Shown here: piece after piece, positions 25,806-34,599 of the stretch | Numbering within the stretch: position 1 is the stretch's first letter | How the letters are laid out: the number at the start of each line of letters is the position of its first letter | Assembly (NCBI RefSeq): GCF_003641205.1 | Contig: NZ_CP032762.1 | Coordinates: 5,228,001-5,292,000 of the forward strand | DNA: 64,000 nt | Direction: 5' to 3' | DNA from: Rhodococcus sp. P1Y | Lineage (GTDB): Bacteria > Actinomycetota > Actinomycetes > Mycobacteriales > Mycobacteriaceae | The notes under the pieces: model-generated | What the model saw: only the letters and a program-made list of their open reading frames with translations | Told to the model about the DNA's origin: nothing | The model's database searches: none | Translations under genes and position numbers: made by a program

Positions 25806-26885
25806 TCAGACGTTGAAGCGGAACTCCACGACATCCCCGTCGACCATGACGTAGTCCTTGCCCTCGATGCGGACTTTGCCCGCAGCCTTGGCTGCCGCCA
25901 TGGATCCGGCGTCGATGAGGTCGTTGAAGCTGACGATTTCGGCCTTGATGAAACCGCGCTCGAAGTCGGTGTGAATGACGCCCGCAGCCTGAGGTGCCGT
26001 GTCGCCCTTGTGAATTGTCCACGCCCGAGCCTCTTTGGGACCCGCGGTGAGGTAGGTCTGCAGGCCGAGGGTGTGGAAGCCGGCGCGGGCCAAGGCGTCG
26101 AGACCGGGTTCTGTTTGTCCGACGCTCTCGAGCAGTTCGGCTGCGGATTCGGCGTCGAGTTCGAGCAGCTCGGACTCGATCTTCGCGTCCAGGAAAACTG
26201 CGTCAGCCGGGGCTACGGAGCGCGCCAGCTCGCCGACCTTCGCGTCGTCGGTCAGCACAGCCTCGTCGGCATTGAAGACGTAGAGGAACGGCTTGGTGGT
26301 GAGGAGCTGGAATTCCTTGAGCAGCTCGAAGTCCAGCTTGCCCTTCTGCGAGAACAGCGTCTTGCCCTCGTTGAGCACTGCCTGAGCCGCAATCGCAGCA
26401 TCGAGTGCAGGCTTGCGGTCCTTCTTGATCCGCGCTTCCTTCTCGACGCGCGGGATGGCCTTCTCCAGCGTCTGCAGATCCGCGATCGCGAGCTCGGTCT
26501 CGATGACCTCGATATCGGCGGACGGATCGACGCGGCCGTCGACGTGCACGACGTCGTCGTCGGCGAAGACTCGGACGACCTGGCAGATGGCGTCGGCCTC
26601 ACGAATGTTCGCGAGGAACTTGTTGCCCAGGCCAGCACCTTCGGACGCACCCTTCACGATGCCGGCGATGTCGACGAACGACACCAGCGCAGGCACCAGC
26701 TTCTCCGAGGAGAACACCTCGGCGAGCTTGCCGAGCCTCGGATCGGGAAGCGGAACGACGCCGACGTTCGGCTCGATGGTCGCGAACGGATAGTTCGCGG
26801 CCAGAACATCGTTCTTGGTCAGCGCGTTGAAGAGGGTGGACTTGCCGACGTTGGGCAGTCCGACGATTCCGAGGGTGAGGCTCAC
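25806..26885 (-). CDS. ychF: Redox-regulated ATPase YchF
   Basis: Universal Obg-family P-loop protein (359 residues) that prefers ATP and associates with ribosomes. P-loop GLPNVGKSTLFNAL, G3-like DIAGIVKGASEGAGLG, coiled-coil insertion in the middle, and the C-terminal TGS-like domain (TYLTAGPKEARAWTIHKGDTA... VEFRFNV). The noncanonical G4 (FNADEAVL in place of NKxD) explains ATP preference. In M. tuberculosis its homologue (Rv1112) adjoins the DUF6542/ispH genes; here those lie 17 kb away, so the block was split. Confidence 0.96.
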   Translation of the reverse strand: MSLTLGIVGLPNVGKSTLFNALTKNDVLAANYPFATIEPNVGVVPLPDPRLGKLAEVFSSEKLVPALVSFVDIAGIVKGASEGAGLGNKFLANIREADAICQVVRVFADDDVVHVDGRVDPSADIEVIETELAIADLQTLEKAIPRVEKEARIKKDRKPALDAAIAAQAVLNEGKTLFSQKGKLDFELLKEFQLLTTKPFLYVFNADEAVLTDDAKVGELARSVAPADAVFLDAKIESELLELDAESAAELLESVGQTEPGLDALARAGFHTLGLQTYLTAGPKEARAWTIHKGDTAPQAAGVIHTDFERGFIKAEIVSFNDLIDAGSMAAAKAAGKVRIEGKDYVMVDGDVVEFRFNV

Positions 26886-26897
26886 GGTCTATGGAGT

Positions 26898-27692
26898 CTA
26901 CTTTGGTGTGCCGACCAGCTCGGACAGCGCCCGTCCCGCATCCAGGCTCGATGTGCCGAGAGGCGCCAGGGCAACGTGATCTGCGCCTGCCACCCAGTGC
27001 TCATCCACCCGTCGGGCAATGTCGTCGACGCTCCCCCACGCGACCAAGGCATCGACGAGCTGATCGCTGAGCCCGTCTACGTCGTCGCTGGTGAAGCCCA
27101 TGCGAAGGAAGTTCTGCCGGTATCCGGCGACCGACGCGAGAAAAGACAGCGGCTCGCGAGCAATCTCGCGTGCCCTGGCAGGGTCCTCCTCGAGAACGAC
27201 GAACTGACTGACGGCCAGTACGGCATCGCCGAGAATTTTCCTGGCATCGGCTGTGTATTCCGGAGTGACGAGCAGTGCGACGGCACCGGCAGCTCTACTG
27301 CGAGCGAGTTCGAGCTTCTTCGGCCCCAGGGCGGCGAGGAGGATGCGGTCGGACGAAACGGTGAGATCGTCGAGATACGCATTCAACCCGGCGAGTGGCT
27401 TCGCGGTCTGCGGACCGCCCAGACCGAGCACGAATCTGCCCGACGATTCCAGCTCGTCGTAGAGCGCACGGGTCGCATTGGCGTCGTAGACGTCGACCGG
27501 AACTATTCCGGGAACGACCTTCGCGGTGCTCGTCGCGCTCACGAGGTCGACGAGTCTGCTCAGCCGATCGATCTGGCCACCCGCGAGCCACAGCGAGGAG
27601 TAACCAAGCGATTCCAGCTCGCAGGCGTCGTCGAGGTACGAATGGCCGACGTCGACCGAAATTCCAGTTCTTCCGAGTCCCAGTGTGTCCAT
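26898..27692 (-). CDS. LLM-class F420-dependent oxidoreductase
   Basis: A 264-residue luciferase-like monooxygenase (LLM) family protein of the F420-using type common in mycolata: LGRTGISVDVGHSYLDDACELESLGYSSLWLAGG, ATSTAKVVPGIVPVDV, and RFVLGLGGPQ. The TIM-barrel pattern is complete. Substrate unknown. It starts at the ATG (27692) three codons inside a possible TTG start. It lies 12 bases upstream of ychF on the same strand and may be co-transcribed. Confidence 0.85.
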   Translation of the reverse strand: MDTLGLGRTGISVDVGHSYLDDACELESLGYSSLWLAGGQIDRLSRLVDLVSATSTAKVVPGIVPVDVYDANATRALYDELESSGRFVLGLGGPQTAKPLAGLNAYLDDLTVSSDRILLAALGPKKLELARSRAAGAVALLVTPEYTADARKILGDAVLAVSQFVVLEEDPARAREIAREPLSFLASVAGYRQNFLRMGFTSDDVDGLSDQLVDALVAWGSVDDIARRVDEHWVAGADHVALAPLGTSSLDAGRALSELVGTPK

Positions 27693-27743
27693 GGGTTCCA
27701 ACGTAGAACCTCGAGGAATGTTCAGGTCAACCCATGTGCACGC

Positions 27744-28049
27744 CTACACCGCGCTCCATCCGGAGTTGACGAGCAGAGCGAACATCAGGACATAGAACAG
27801 CACGAACACCAGAACGAACGCGACCCACACCCACAGCGCGATTTGCCCGAGCTTTTTCGCCCGGTCCGACGCATATTGCGCGCCCTGAAAATCCCCCATC
27901 GCCCATCGTGGATAGACGTTCGAGGAGTGGTTGAAGGCCGAGAAGGCGACTGGCCAGAAGAAGATGACCGCCGCCACCGCCCACCCGGCGTTCGTCGGAG
28001 GTAGCGGTGGCGGCGCGTACTGCTGATACTGCTGATTCGGGTCCGTCAT
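27744..28049 (-). CDS. CD225/dispanin family small membrane protein
   Basis: A 101-residue protein with a Gln/Pro/Tyr-rich N-terminal tail (about 1-20) and two membrane segments: GWAVAAVIFFWPVAFSAF and LWVWVAFVLVFVLFYVLMF. The linker RWAMGDFQGAQYASDRAKKLGQ is the CD225 (IFITM-like) signature, in which the first helix is a re-entrant amphipathic segment. Bacterial members have no known biochemical function. Start chosen at MTDPNQQYQQ; a possible start lies three codons upstream. Confidence 0.85.
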   Translation of the reverse strand: MTDPNQQYQQYAPPPLPPTNAGWAVAAVIFFWPVAFSAFNHSSNVYPRWAMGDFQGAQYASDRAKKLGQIALWVWVAFVLVFVLFYVLMFALLVNSGWSAV

Positions 28050-28070
28050 GGACGGCACCCTATTACGTGC

Positions 28071-28697
28071 TCACGCCGTTGTCTTCAGCTCCGCCGCAGC
28101 CTTGGCGAGGGAGGCTACCGCGTCCCAGTCCTCTGCCGCGAGGACCGGGGCCGGAGTGAGCCACGATCCCCCGACGCATCCGACGTTCGGCAAGGCCAGG
28201 TACGACGACGCATTGGCCGTGGAGATTCCGCCCGTCGGGCAGAAGCGAGCCGCAGGGACAGGCGAATGGATGGACTTCAGGAAGTTCGCCCCGCCCGACG
28301 CTTCGGCCGGGAAGAACTTGAGGTCGGTGTAGCCGGCTTCGAGTAGCGCGAGCACCTCGGACACCGTTGCGGCACCGGGCAGATGAGGCAAGCCGGTCTC
28401 CGTCATGGCTTTCGTCAACGCCGGGGTGCAACCCGGTGACACCAGGAACTGAGCGCCCGCATCGGCAGCCTGCTTCGCCTGACCGGGGGTGACGATCGTG
28501 CCCGCCCCGACGAGAATCTCGGGAACCTCGGCGGCGATGCGTTCGATGGCGTCGAGCGCCACCGGCGTACGAAGCGTCAGTTCGATGACCGGCACACCGC
28601 CCTGGACCAGCGCGCGGGCGATCGGCACTGCGTGATCGAGGTTCTCGATGACGACCACTGGGATGACGGGTACGCGGTCGAGCAGCGATTCGGTCAT
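28071..28697 (-). CDS. eda: KDPG aldolase
   Basis: 2-keto-3-deoxy-6-phosphogluconate aldolase, last step of the Entner-Doudoroff pathway, giving pyruvate and glyceraldehyde-3-phosphate. The 208-residue class I aldolase shows the family stretches PVIELTLRTPVALDAIERI, ILVGAGTIVTPGQAK, FLVSPGCTPAL, the Schiff-base lysine in LKFFPAEASGG, and FCPTGGI. It lies 93 bases downstream of edd with a repeat-B hairpin between them, so its expression may be partly uncoupled from edd. Confidence 0.95.
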   Translation of the reverse strand: MTESLLDRVPVIPVVVIENLDHAVPIARALVQGGVPVIELTLRTPVALDAIERIAAEVPEILVGAGTIVTPGQAKQAADAGAQFLVSPGCTPALTKAMTETGLPHLPGAATVSEVLALLEAGYTDLKFFPAEASGGANFLKSIHSPVPAARFCPTGGISTANASSYLALPNVGCVGGSWLTPAPVLAAEDWDAVASLAKAAAELKTTA

Positions 28698-28734
28698 GTT
28701 TCTCTTTCCTTAAGGTTGGTCGGTACCTGGGGTC

Positions 28735-28774
28735 GTGCGTGCGTAGTTACCGTCGGCGGTACTTACGCGCGCAC
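28735..28774. repeat. Palindromic repeat B, copy 2
   Basis: GTGCGTGCGTAGTTACCG, TCGG, CGGTACTTACGCGCGCAC: a 40-base palindrome with a few mismatches, related to 4611-4650 (shared arm GTGCG-GCGTAGTTAC). It stands between edd and eda on the minus strand, where it could terminate or attenuate read-through into eda. Confidence 0.75.
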
Positions 28775-28790
28775 GGGCGGCGGAGCCGCA

Positions 28791-30614
28791 CTAGCGCATA
28801 ACGAACATCGCACCCTCGTCGGCGGGTCCGACGAGCGCACGCATACCGGAGAACAGGTCACGCCCTGTGCTGGCCCATTCGTCCTGAGTCAACACGCGAC
28901 CCGTCACTGGCCGCGCCTCGAACTCGCCCAGAGGTACGTCGATCGACAATGTCCCGGTGAGCGAGTCGAGTGTGATCATGTCGCCGTCGACGATCTTGGC
29001 GATCGGCCCACCGCTCGCGGCTTCGGGTGTCAGATGTATTGCGGCGGGGACTTTTCCGGATGCCCCGGACATCCTGCCGTCGGTGATGAGCGCGACGCGG
29101 TAGCCCCGGTCCTGGAGGATTCCGAGCGCCGGAGTCAGCTTGTGCAGCTCGGGCATCCCGTTGGCCTGCGGGCCTTGGTAGCGCAGAACAGCAACGAAGT
29201 CACCTTCAAGCTCACCTGCGTCGAACGCTTCGAGAAAGTCCGCTTGATCGTCGAACACCCGGGCCGGACCTGTGACCACTCGATGCTCGGACGCGATCGC
29301 GGAGGTCTTGATGACGCACTTGCCGAGGGGTCCGGTCAGCACTTTCAGTCCACCGTCGGCGCTGAACGGCTCGTCCGCACCGCGTAGGACGCTGTCGTCG
29401 TGGCTCATGCGAGTGCCGTCGTGCCACATCACGCCGTCACCGTCGAGCTTGGGTTCCTGCGTGTACCGCCGAAGCCCCGGACCAGCAATGGTTTTCACGT
29501 CCTCGTGCATCAAGCCTGCATCGAGGAGCGAACCGATGACGAAACCGAGACCACCCGCGGCATGGAAGTGATTGACATCGGCCTTGCCGTTCGGATAGAT
29601 CCTCGACATCAGGGGTACGACAGCGGAGAGATCGGACAGGTCCTGCCAGGTCAGCGTGATCCCGGCCGCACGCGCAATGGCGACGAGGTGCATCGTGTGA
29701 TTGGTCGATCCGCCGGTGGCCAGAAGCGCGACGCAGCCGTTGACGAGTGCTTTCTCGTCGACAATCTCGCCGACGGGAGTGTACGTCTCGCCCAGGTCGG
29801 TGAGACCGGTGACGACGTGTGCGGCCTCGCGAGTCAGGGCGTCGCGCAACGCAGTTCCCGGATTGACGAAGGACGAGCCAGGTAGATGCAGGCCCATGAC
29901 CTCCATCAGAAGCTGGTTGGAATTCGCGGTGCCGAAGAACGTGCACGTGCCACTACCGTGGTACGACGCCGCCTCCGCGTCCAGCAGCGCCTCCCGGCCT
30001 ACCTTTCCTTCGGCGTAGAGCTGGCGAGCTTTTGCCTTTTCGCCGTTGGGAAGTCCGGAGGTCATCGGGCCTGCAGGCACGAACACTGCTGGCAGGTGCC
30101 CGAAGCTCAACGCTCCGATCAACATTCCCGGCACGATCTTGTCGCACACCCCGAGCATGAGGGTGGCGTCGAACATGTCGTGCGACAACGCAATCGCCGT
30201 CGACATCGCAATGATGTCGCGACTGAACAGCGAGAGTTCCATGCCGTCGCGGCCCTGTGTGATGCCGTCGCACATGGCGGGCACGCCCCCGGCGAACTGC
30301 GCGATACCGCCCGCGTCGATGACAGCGGACTTGAGTGCTGCGGGGTAGGTCTCGAACGGCTTGTGCGCCGAAAGCATGTCGTTGTACGCGGACACGATCG
30401 CGATATTGGGCTTGACGGTGCCGCGTAGGGCTTGTTTGTCGGCCTTACCGGAAGCGGCGAAGCCGTGGGCGATGTTGGCGCATGCCAACCGGCCGCGGGC
30501 AGGCCCCTGCGTTCCGGCGGCCGAGATTCGATCGAGGTAGGCGGCTCGTGCGGACTGGCTGCGGACTGCGATGCGGTCGGTGACCTCGCGCAGAACCGGG
30601 TGAAGTGTGTCCAT
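28791..30614 (-). CDS. edd: 6-Phosphogluconate dehydratase
   Basis: Entner-Doudoroff enzyme that dehydrates 6-phosphogluconate to KDPG. The 607-residue IlvD/Edd protein has the iron-sulfur cysteine motifs AMCDGITQG and [13 protein letters not shown], plus [13 protein letters not shown], and the C-terminal [18 protein letters not shown]. Sequence features and pairing with eda mark it as Edd rather than IlvD. It is divergent from a ROK regulator over a 135-base AT-rich spacer, and no zwf or gnd is nearby. Confidence 0.96.
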   Translation of the reverse strand: MDTLHPVLREVTDRIAVRSQSARAAYLDRISAAGTQGPARGRLACANIAHGFAASGKADKQALRGTVKPNIAIVSAYNDMLSAHKPFETYPAALKSAVIDAGGIAQFAGGVPAMCDGITQGRDGMELSLFSRDIIAMSTAIALSHDMFDATLMLGVCDKIVPGMLIGALSFGHLPAVFVPAGPMTSGLPNGEKAKARQLYAEGKVGREALLDAEAASYHGSGTCTFFGTANSNQLLMEVMGLHLPGSSFVNPGTALRDALTREAAHVVTGLTDLGETYTPVGEIVDEKALVNGCVALLATGGSTNHTMHLVAIARAAGITLTWQDLSDLSAVVPLMSRIYPNGKADVNHFHAAGGLGFVIGSLLDAGLMHEDVKTIAGPGLRRYTQEPKLDGDGVMWHDGTRMSHDDSVLRGADEPFSADGGLKVLTGPLGKCVIKTSAIASEHRVVTGPARVFDDQADFLEAFDAGELEGDFVAVLRYQGPQANGMPELHKLTPALGILQDRGYRVALITDGRMSGASGKVPAAIHLTPEAASGGPIAKIVDGDMITLDSLTGTLSIDVPLGEFEARPVTGRVLTQDEWASTGRDLFSGMRALVGPADEGAMFVMR

Positions 30615-30681
30615 GAGGTGTCTCCCGTGTTCGGTCTTTCTCGATTCAGACTAGGGGCAGTTAGGTGTTTCGACAAGCCCA

Positions 30682-30706
30682 ACTTATGTATTTGTAAATC
30701 GTAAGT
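30682..30706. promoter_or_regulatory. Operator-like repeat between edd and ROK gene
   Basis: ACTTATG (30682-30688) and CGTAAGT (30700-30706) form an imperfect inverted repeat (6 of 7) across an AT-rich 11-base centre, in the only AT-rich part of the divergent spacer. It could be the ROK regulator site; this is inference. Confidence 0.35.
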
Positions 30707-30749
30707 GTCAATTCTTCCGCTGTTGCCTGCCCGGTTGCGAATTGGTTGA

Positions 30750-31940
30750 ATGGCGTATATGCGAACTTCACGTCCCGGCGCACCGCCCGCGACCGCAGGT
30801 GAGATGTTCGCGCTGATCCGCGACCGTGAAGCCGACACACGCACAGACCTCGGCAAGTTCACCGGGCTTTCGCGCTCGGCAGTCGCCGCGAGGGTGAACG
30901 CGCTCACGACGCTGGGGCTGGTGATCGAGACCGAGGACACCCACTCCACCGGCGGTCGCCCTCCCGCACGGCTGTCGTTCGACGTCGACGCCGGAATCGT
31001 GCTCGCGGCAGCCATCGGTCGCAGTCGCTCACAGCTGGGCGTCTTCTCCCTCGGCGGTGAGTTTCTCGCCAGCGACACCGTCGACCAGGAAATCGGCGTC
31101 GGCCCGGACGAACTGATGCCGCAGATCACCAAACGGCTCGAAGTTCTCGTCGACGAGTCAGGTCGCACCGACCACCGCATCCTCGGCGTCGGCCTGTCCA
31201 TACCCGGCACTGCGGACACAGCCAGAGGGTGCAGCCTCGACTCGCCGATCATGCACGGATGGGACGGGATCCCGCTGGCGCCGTTCTTCGCCGAGACGAC
31301 ATCCGCACCGGTCTTCCTGGACAACGACGCCAACGCGATGGTCCTGGCAGAACGCCGCGACAACCGGGATCGATTCCAGAACGCACTGCTGGTCAAGGCG
31401 TCGACCGGCCTCGGTGCAGGAATCGTCGCCGGCGGAATACTGCAGCGCGGATCACTGGGTGCGGCAGGCGAATTCGGCCACACCAAAATCGCTGCGGCAG
31501 CCGGAGTGGCATGTCGCTGCGGCGACAGCGGCTGCCTGGAGGCGATCGCCGGCGGCTGGGCGCTCGTGCGTGCGCTCCAGGATCGGGGACGCAGCGTCGG
31601 GCACATACGAGGTGTCGTCGAACTCGCGGTGAGCGGCGACCCCGAAGCGAGGCGGCTCATCCGAGACAGCGGACGCCACATCGGCGAGACCCTGGCCGGT
31701 GCCGTCAACCTGCTCAACCCAGAGGTGCTCATCGTCGGCGGCGACATGGCGAAGGCGTACGACATCTTCGTCGCAGGCTTACGAGAGACGGTCTACGGAA
31801 ACGCGACCGCGCTGGCCACCAAGGCGTTGACCATCCAAGCCACCACCCACGACGACCTTTCGGGCGTCATCGGCAGCGCAGCAATGGTATTGGATCAGGT
31901 CTTGAGCACCCGTGCGATCGACGAGGCATTGGGGAGCTGA
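30750..31940 (+). CDS. ROK-family (NagC/XylR) transcriptional regulator
   Basis: A 396-residue regulator: N-terminal winged helix (LGKFTGLSRSAVAARVNAL, about residues 34-52) and a C-terminal ROK sugar-kinase-like domain with GLSIPGT, DNDANAMVLAE, STGLGAGIV and the zinc motif CRCGDSGCLE. The kinase-like domain may bind a sugar or sugar acid as inducer; whether it phosphorylates is not predictable. Being divergent from edd, it likely controls the Entner-Doudoroff genes. Start at 30750 (or three codons on). Confidence 0.9.
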   Translation: MAYMRTSRPGAPPATAGEMFALIRDREADTRTDLGKFTGLSRSAVAARVNALTTLGLVIETEDTHSTGGRPPARLSFDVDAGIVLAAAIGRSRSQLGVFSLGGEFLASDTVDQEIGVGPDELMPQITKRLEVLVDESGRTDHRILGVGLSIPGTADTARGCSLDSPIMHGWDGIPLAPFFAETTSAPVFLDNDANAMVLAERRDNRDRFQNALLVKASTGLGAGIVAGGILQRGSLGAAGEFGHTKIAAAAGVACRCGDSGCLEAIAGGWALVRALQDRGRSVGHIRGVVELAVSGDPEARRLIRDSGRHIGETLAGAVNLLNPEVLIVGGDMAKAYDIFVAGLRETVYGNATALATKALTIQATTHDDLSGVIGSAAMVLDQVLSTRAIDEALGS

Positions 31941-32025
31941 AAGGCCGCCTCCGCTCGCCGCAAATTCACAACCTTTGGACGCAGTCACCTGAGAACGTGA
32001 CCGCGCTGTCACCCACACCGTTTAC

Positions 32026-32041
32026 AGTGATCGCTGTCACA
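32026..32041 (+). promoter_or_regulatory. CRP/GlxR-like site before cstA
   Basis: AGTGA-TCGCTG-TCACA, one change from the CRP/GlxR consensus TGTGA-N6-TCACA, 24 bases before the chosen start of cstA. A weaker GTGA/TCAC pair lies at 31997-32012. cAMP-dependent control of cstA is known in other bacteria; here it is inference. Confidence 0.5.
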
Positions 32042-32065
32042 TCACCGATGCTGAAAGTGGTCCCC

Positions 32066-34354
32066 ATGGCATTGAAAGCGGCAGACGATCCGAACATCGA
32101 ACTCATGAAGAACGATGCGGATTTGCCACCGGTCGGAGTAGTGGACAAAAGTCCCATGACTCCGGCCAAACGAATACTGTTCGTCCTGATCGGCCTGCTC
32201 GGCGGCGTCGCGTGGACCATCGTCGCGATCGTGCGCGGCGAGAACCCCAACGCTGTCTGGTTCGTCATCGCCGCTGTATGTACCTACATCTTTGCGTTCC
32301 GCTTCTACGCCAGGCTGATCGAGAACAAGATCGTCCATCCGCGAGACGACCGCGCCACACCTGCGGAAATCCTCGAAAACGGCACGGACTACATGCCGAC
32401 GGATCGTCGCGTGCTCTTCGGCCACCACTTCGCCGCCATCGCAGGCGCAGGTCCGCTCGTCGGCCCGGTTCTGGCCGCCCAGATGGGCTACCTGCCCGGC
32501 ACGCTGTGGATCATCATCGGCGTCGTGTTCGCAGGCGCCGTGCAGGACTTCCTCGTGCTGTGGATCTCGACGCGCCGCCGCGGGCGCAGTCTGGGCCAGA
32601 TGGCTCGCGACGAACTGGGCGTAGTCGGCGGTATCGCTGCACTCGTCGGCGTCTTCGTCATCATGATCATCCTGATCGCCGTACTCGCGCTCGTCGTGGT
32701 CAACGCCCTCGCCGAGAGCCCCTGGGGCGTCTTCTCCATCGCTCTCACCATCCCCATCGCGCTGTTCATGGGTGTCTACCTGCGCTACCTGCGCCCCGGC
32801 AAGGTCTCCGAAATATCGCTGATCGGAGTCGTGCTACTCCTGTTCGCAATCGTCTCGGGCGGCTGGGTCGCCGAAACCGAGTGGGGCACCGACTGGTTCA
32901 CCCTCTCGAAGGTCACCGTCGCCTGGTGCCTCATCGCCTACGGACTCGCCGCATCCATCCTCCCGGTCTGGCTGCTGCTCGCACCGCGCGATTACCTCTC
33001 GACGTTCATGAAGATCGGCACCATCGCGCTCCTGGCCGTCGGAATCCTCATCGCCCAGCCCAAGATGCAGATGCCTGCCATGACGTCGTTCGCCACCGAG
33101 GGCAACGGCCCGGCCTTCGCGGGCTCGCTCTTCCCGTTCCTGTTCATCACCATTGCCTGCGGCGCACTGTCGGGATTCCATGCTCTGATCAGCTCGGGAA
33201 CAACACCCAAGCTGCTCGAGAAGGAAAAGCAGATGCGGATGATCGGCTACGGCGGCATGCTCACCGAGTCGTTCGTCGCCATCATGGCCCTCATCACCGC
33301 ATGCGTTCTGGACCAGCACCTGTACTTTGCGCTCAACGCTCCCGCAGCACTCACAGGAGGGACTCCGGAAACGGCGGCCGACTACCTCAACAACAACCTC
33401 GGGCTGCCCGGTGCGGACATCACCCCTAGCGAATTGACGCAGGCCGCCGAAGCAGTCGGTGAAGAATCGATCATCTCTCGCACCGGCGGCGCTCCGACGT
33501 TGGCATTCGGCATGTCCGAGGTGTTGCACCAAGTCTTCGGAGGCGAAAGCCTCAAGGCCTTCTGGTACCACTTCGCGATCATGTTCGAGGCCCTGTTCAT
33601 CCTCACGACGGTTGACGCAGGTACCCGCGTTGCACGCTTCATGCTCTCCGACAGCATCGGAAACCTGCCCGGTTCGGTCGCCAAGAAGTTCAAAGATCCG
33701 TCGTGGCGCCCCGGCGCCTGGGTGTGCTCGCTGATCGTCGTTGCAGCTTGGGGCGCAATCCTTCTCATGGGCGTCACCGATCCCCTCGGCGGCATCAACA
33801 CGCTGTTCCCGCTGTTCGGCATCGCCAATCAGCTGCTCGCCGCGATCGCACTGACCGTCGTGATGGTGATCGTCGTCAAGCGCGGACTGTACAAGTGGGC
33901 GTGGATTCCCGGTATCCCACTGGTGTGGGACCTCATCGTCACCATGACCGCGTCGTACCAGAAAATCTTCTCCGACATTCCCGCCATCGGTTACTGGAAG
34001 CAACACAGCCTGTTCGTCGACGCGAAAAACCGAGGTCTGACCGAATTCCAGACCGCCAAGACCGCAGATGCGATCGATGCGGTCATCCGGAATACCTTCA
34101 TTCAAGGCACGTTGTCGATCATCTTCGCGGTACTCGTACTGATCGTCGTCGCTGCCGGGGTGGTCGTCTGCATCCAGGCCGTACGTGGCCGCGAACTGCC
34201 GGACAACGAAGAACCCGCGGTCCCGTCGAAAATCTTCGGTCCCGCAGGCTTCATCCCCACTCCGGCCGAGAAGGAAATCCAGAGCGAATGGGACAAACTC
34301 ATCGCAGACGGAACCGTCCGCGCTCCGGGCGCCGCGCACGCGAGTCACCACTGA
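32066..34354 (+). CDS. cstA: Carbon starvation protein CstA
   Basis: A 762-residue polytopic membrane transporter of the CstA family, which imports peptides or pyruvate during carbon limitation. About 16-18 helices are visible. Family marks: FGHHFAAIAGAGPLVGPVLAAQMGYLPG, FLVLWISTRRRGRSLGQMA, FHALISSGTTPK and ATLFILTTVDAGTR-like LFILTTVDAGTRVARFML. The chosen ATG (MALKAADDPN) has AAAGTGG upstream; another ATG lies at 32048. The open frame to 31229 is a shadow of the ROK gene. It is followed by ybdD after one base. Confidence 0.94.
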   Translation: MALKAADDPNIELMKNDADLPPVGVVDKSPMTPAKRILFVLIGLLGGVAWTIVAIVRGENPNAVWFVIAAVCTYIFAFRFYARLIENKIVHPRDDRATPAEILENGTDYMPTDRRVLFGHHFAAIAGAGPLVGPVLAAQMGYLPGTLWIIIGVVFAGAVQDFLVLWISTRRRGRSLGQMARDELGVVGGIAALVGVFVIMIILIAVLALVVVNALAESPWGVFSIALTIPIALFMGVYLRYLRPGKVSEISLIGVVLLLFAIVSGGWVAETEWGTDWFTLSKVTVAWCLIAYGLAASILPVWLLLAPRDYLSTFMKIGTIALLAVGILIAQPKMQMPAMTSFATEGNGPAFAGSLFPFLFITIACGALSGFHALISSGTTPKLLEKEKQMRMIGYGGMLTESFVAIMALITACVLDQHLYFALNAPAALTGGTPETAADYLNNNLGLPGADITPSELTQAAEAVGEESIISRTGGAPTLAFGMSEVLHQVFGGESLKAFWYHFAIMFEALFILTTVDAGTRVARFMLSDSIGNLPGSVAKKFKDPSWRPGAWVCSLIVVAAWGAILLMGVTDPLGGINTLFPLFGIANQLLAAIALTVVMVIVVKRGLYKWAWIPGIPLVWDLIVTMTASYQKIFSDIPAIGYWKQHSLFVDAKNRGLTEFQTAKTADAIDAVIRNTFIQGTLSIIFAVLVLIVVAAGVVVCIQAVRGRELPDNEEPAVPSKIFGPAGFIPTPAEKEIQSEWDKLIADGTVRAPGAAHASHH

Positions 34355-34355
34355 G

Positions 34356-34526
34356 ATGAAGGGGCTCTGGTGGTGGATCACGTCGCTGATGGGCGACAAG
34401 GACTACGAGCGGTACCTGGCACACATGGCGCGGGTACACCCCGGTGAGCCGGTTCCGTCGGAACGTCAGTTCTGGCGAGACCGCTACACCGAAGCAGATC
34501 GCCGACCTGGTGCGCGCTGCTGCTGA
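34356..34526 (+). CDS. YbdD/YjiX (DUF466) small protein
   Basis: A 56-residue protein: WWWITSLMGDKDYERYLAHM, HPGEPVPSERQFWRDRY and a terminal CC. This family always follows cstA-type genes, here one base after its stop codon. It is thought to assist the CstA/BtsT transporter (the E. coli relative YjiX works with the pyruvate transporter BtsT). Too short for many gene finders; the family match is strong. Confidence 0.9.
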   Translation: MKGLWWWITSLMGDKDYERYLAHMARVHPGEPVPSERQFWRDRYTEADRRPGARCC

Positions 34527-34599
34527 GCTGATTCGGCTACCGACGTGCATGGCGGATTTCCGCTAGCACCCGGCCGGGCCCGGTGACACAGTGGAGTCC

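Noticed and set aside
31229..32065. N-terminal extension of the cstA frame back into the ROK gene
   Set aside because: The extra part is Arg-rich shadow sequence over the ROK gene; CstA similarity begins at about 32066.
32834..34399. 521-codon frame antisense to cstA
   Set aside because: Shadow frame with extreme Asp/Glu/Arg/Gly content and no motif.
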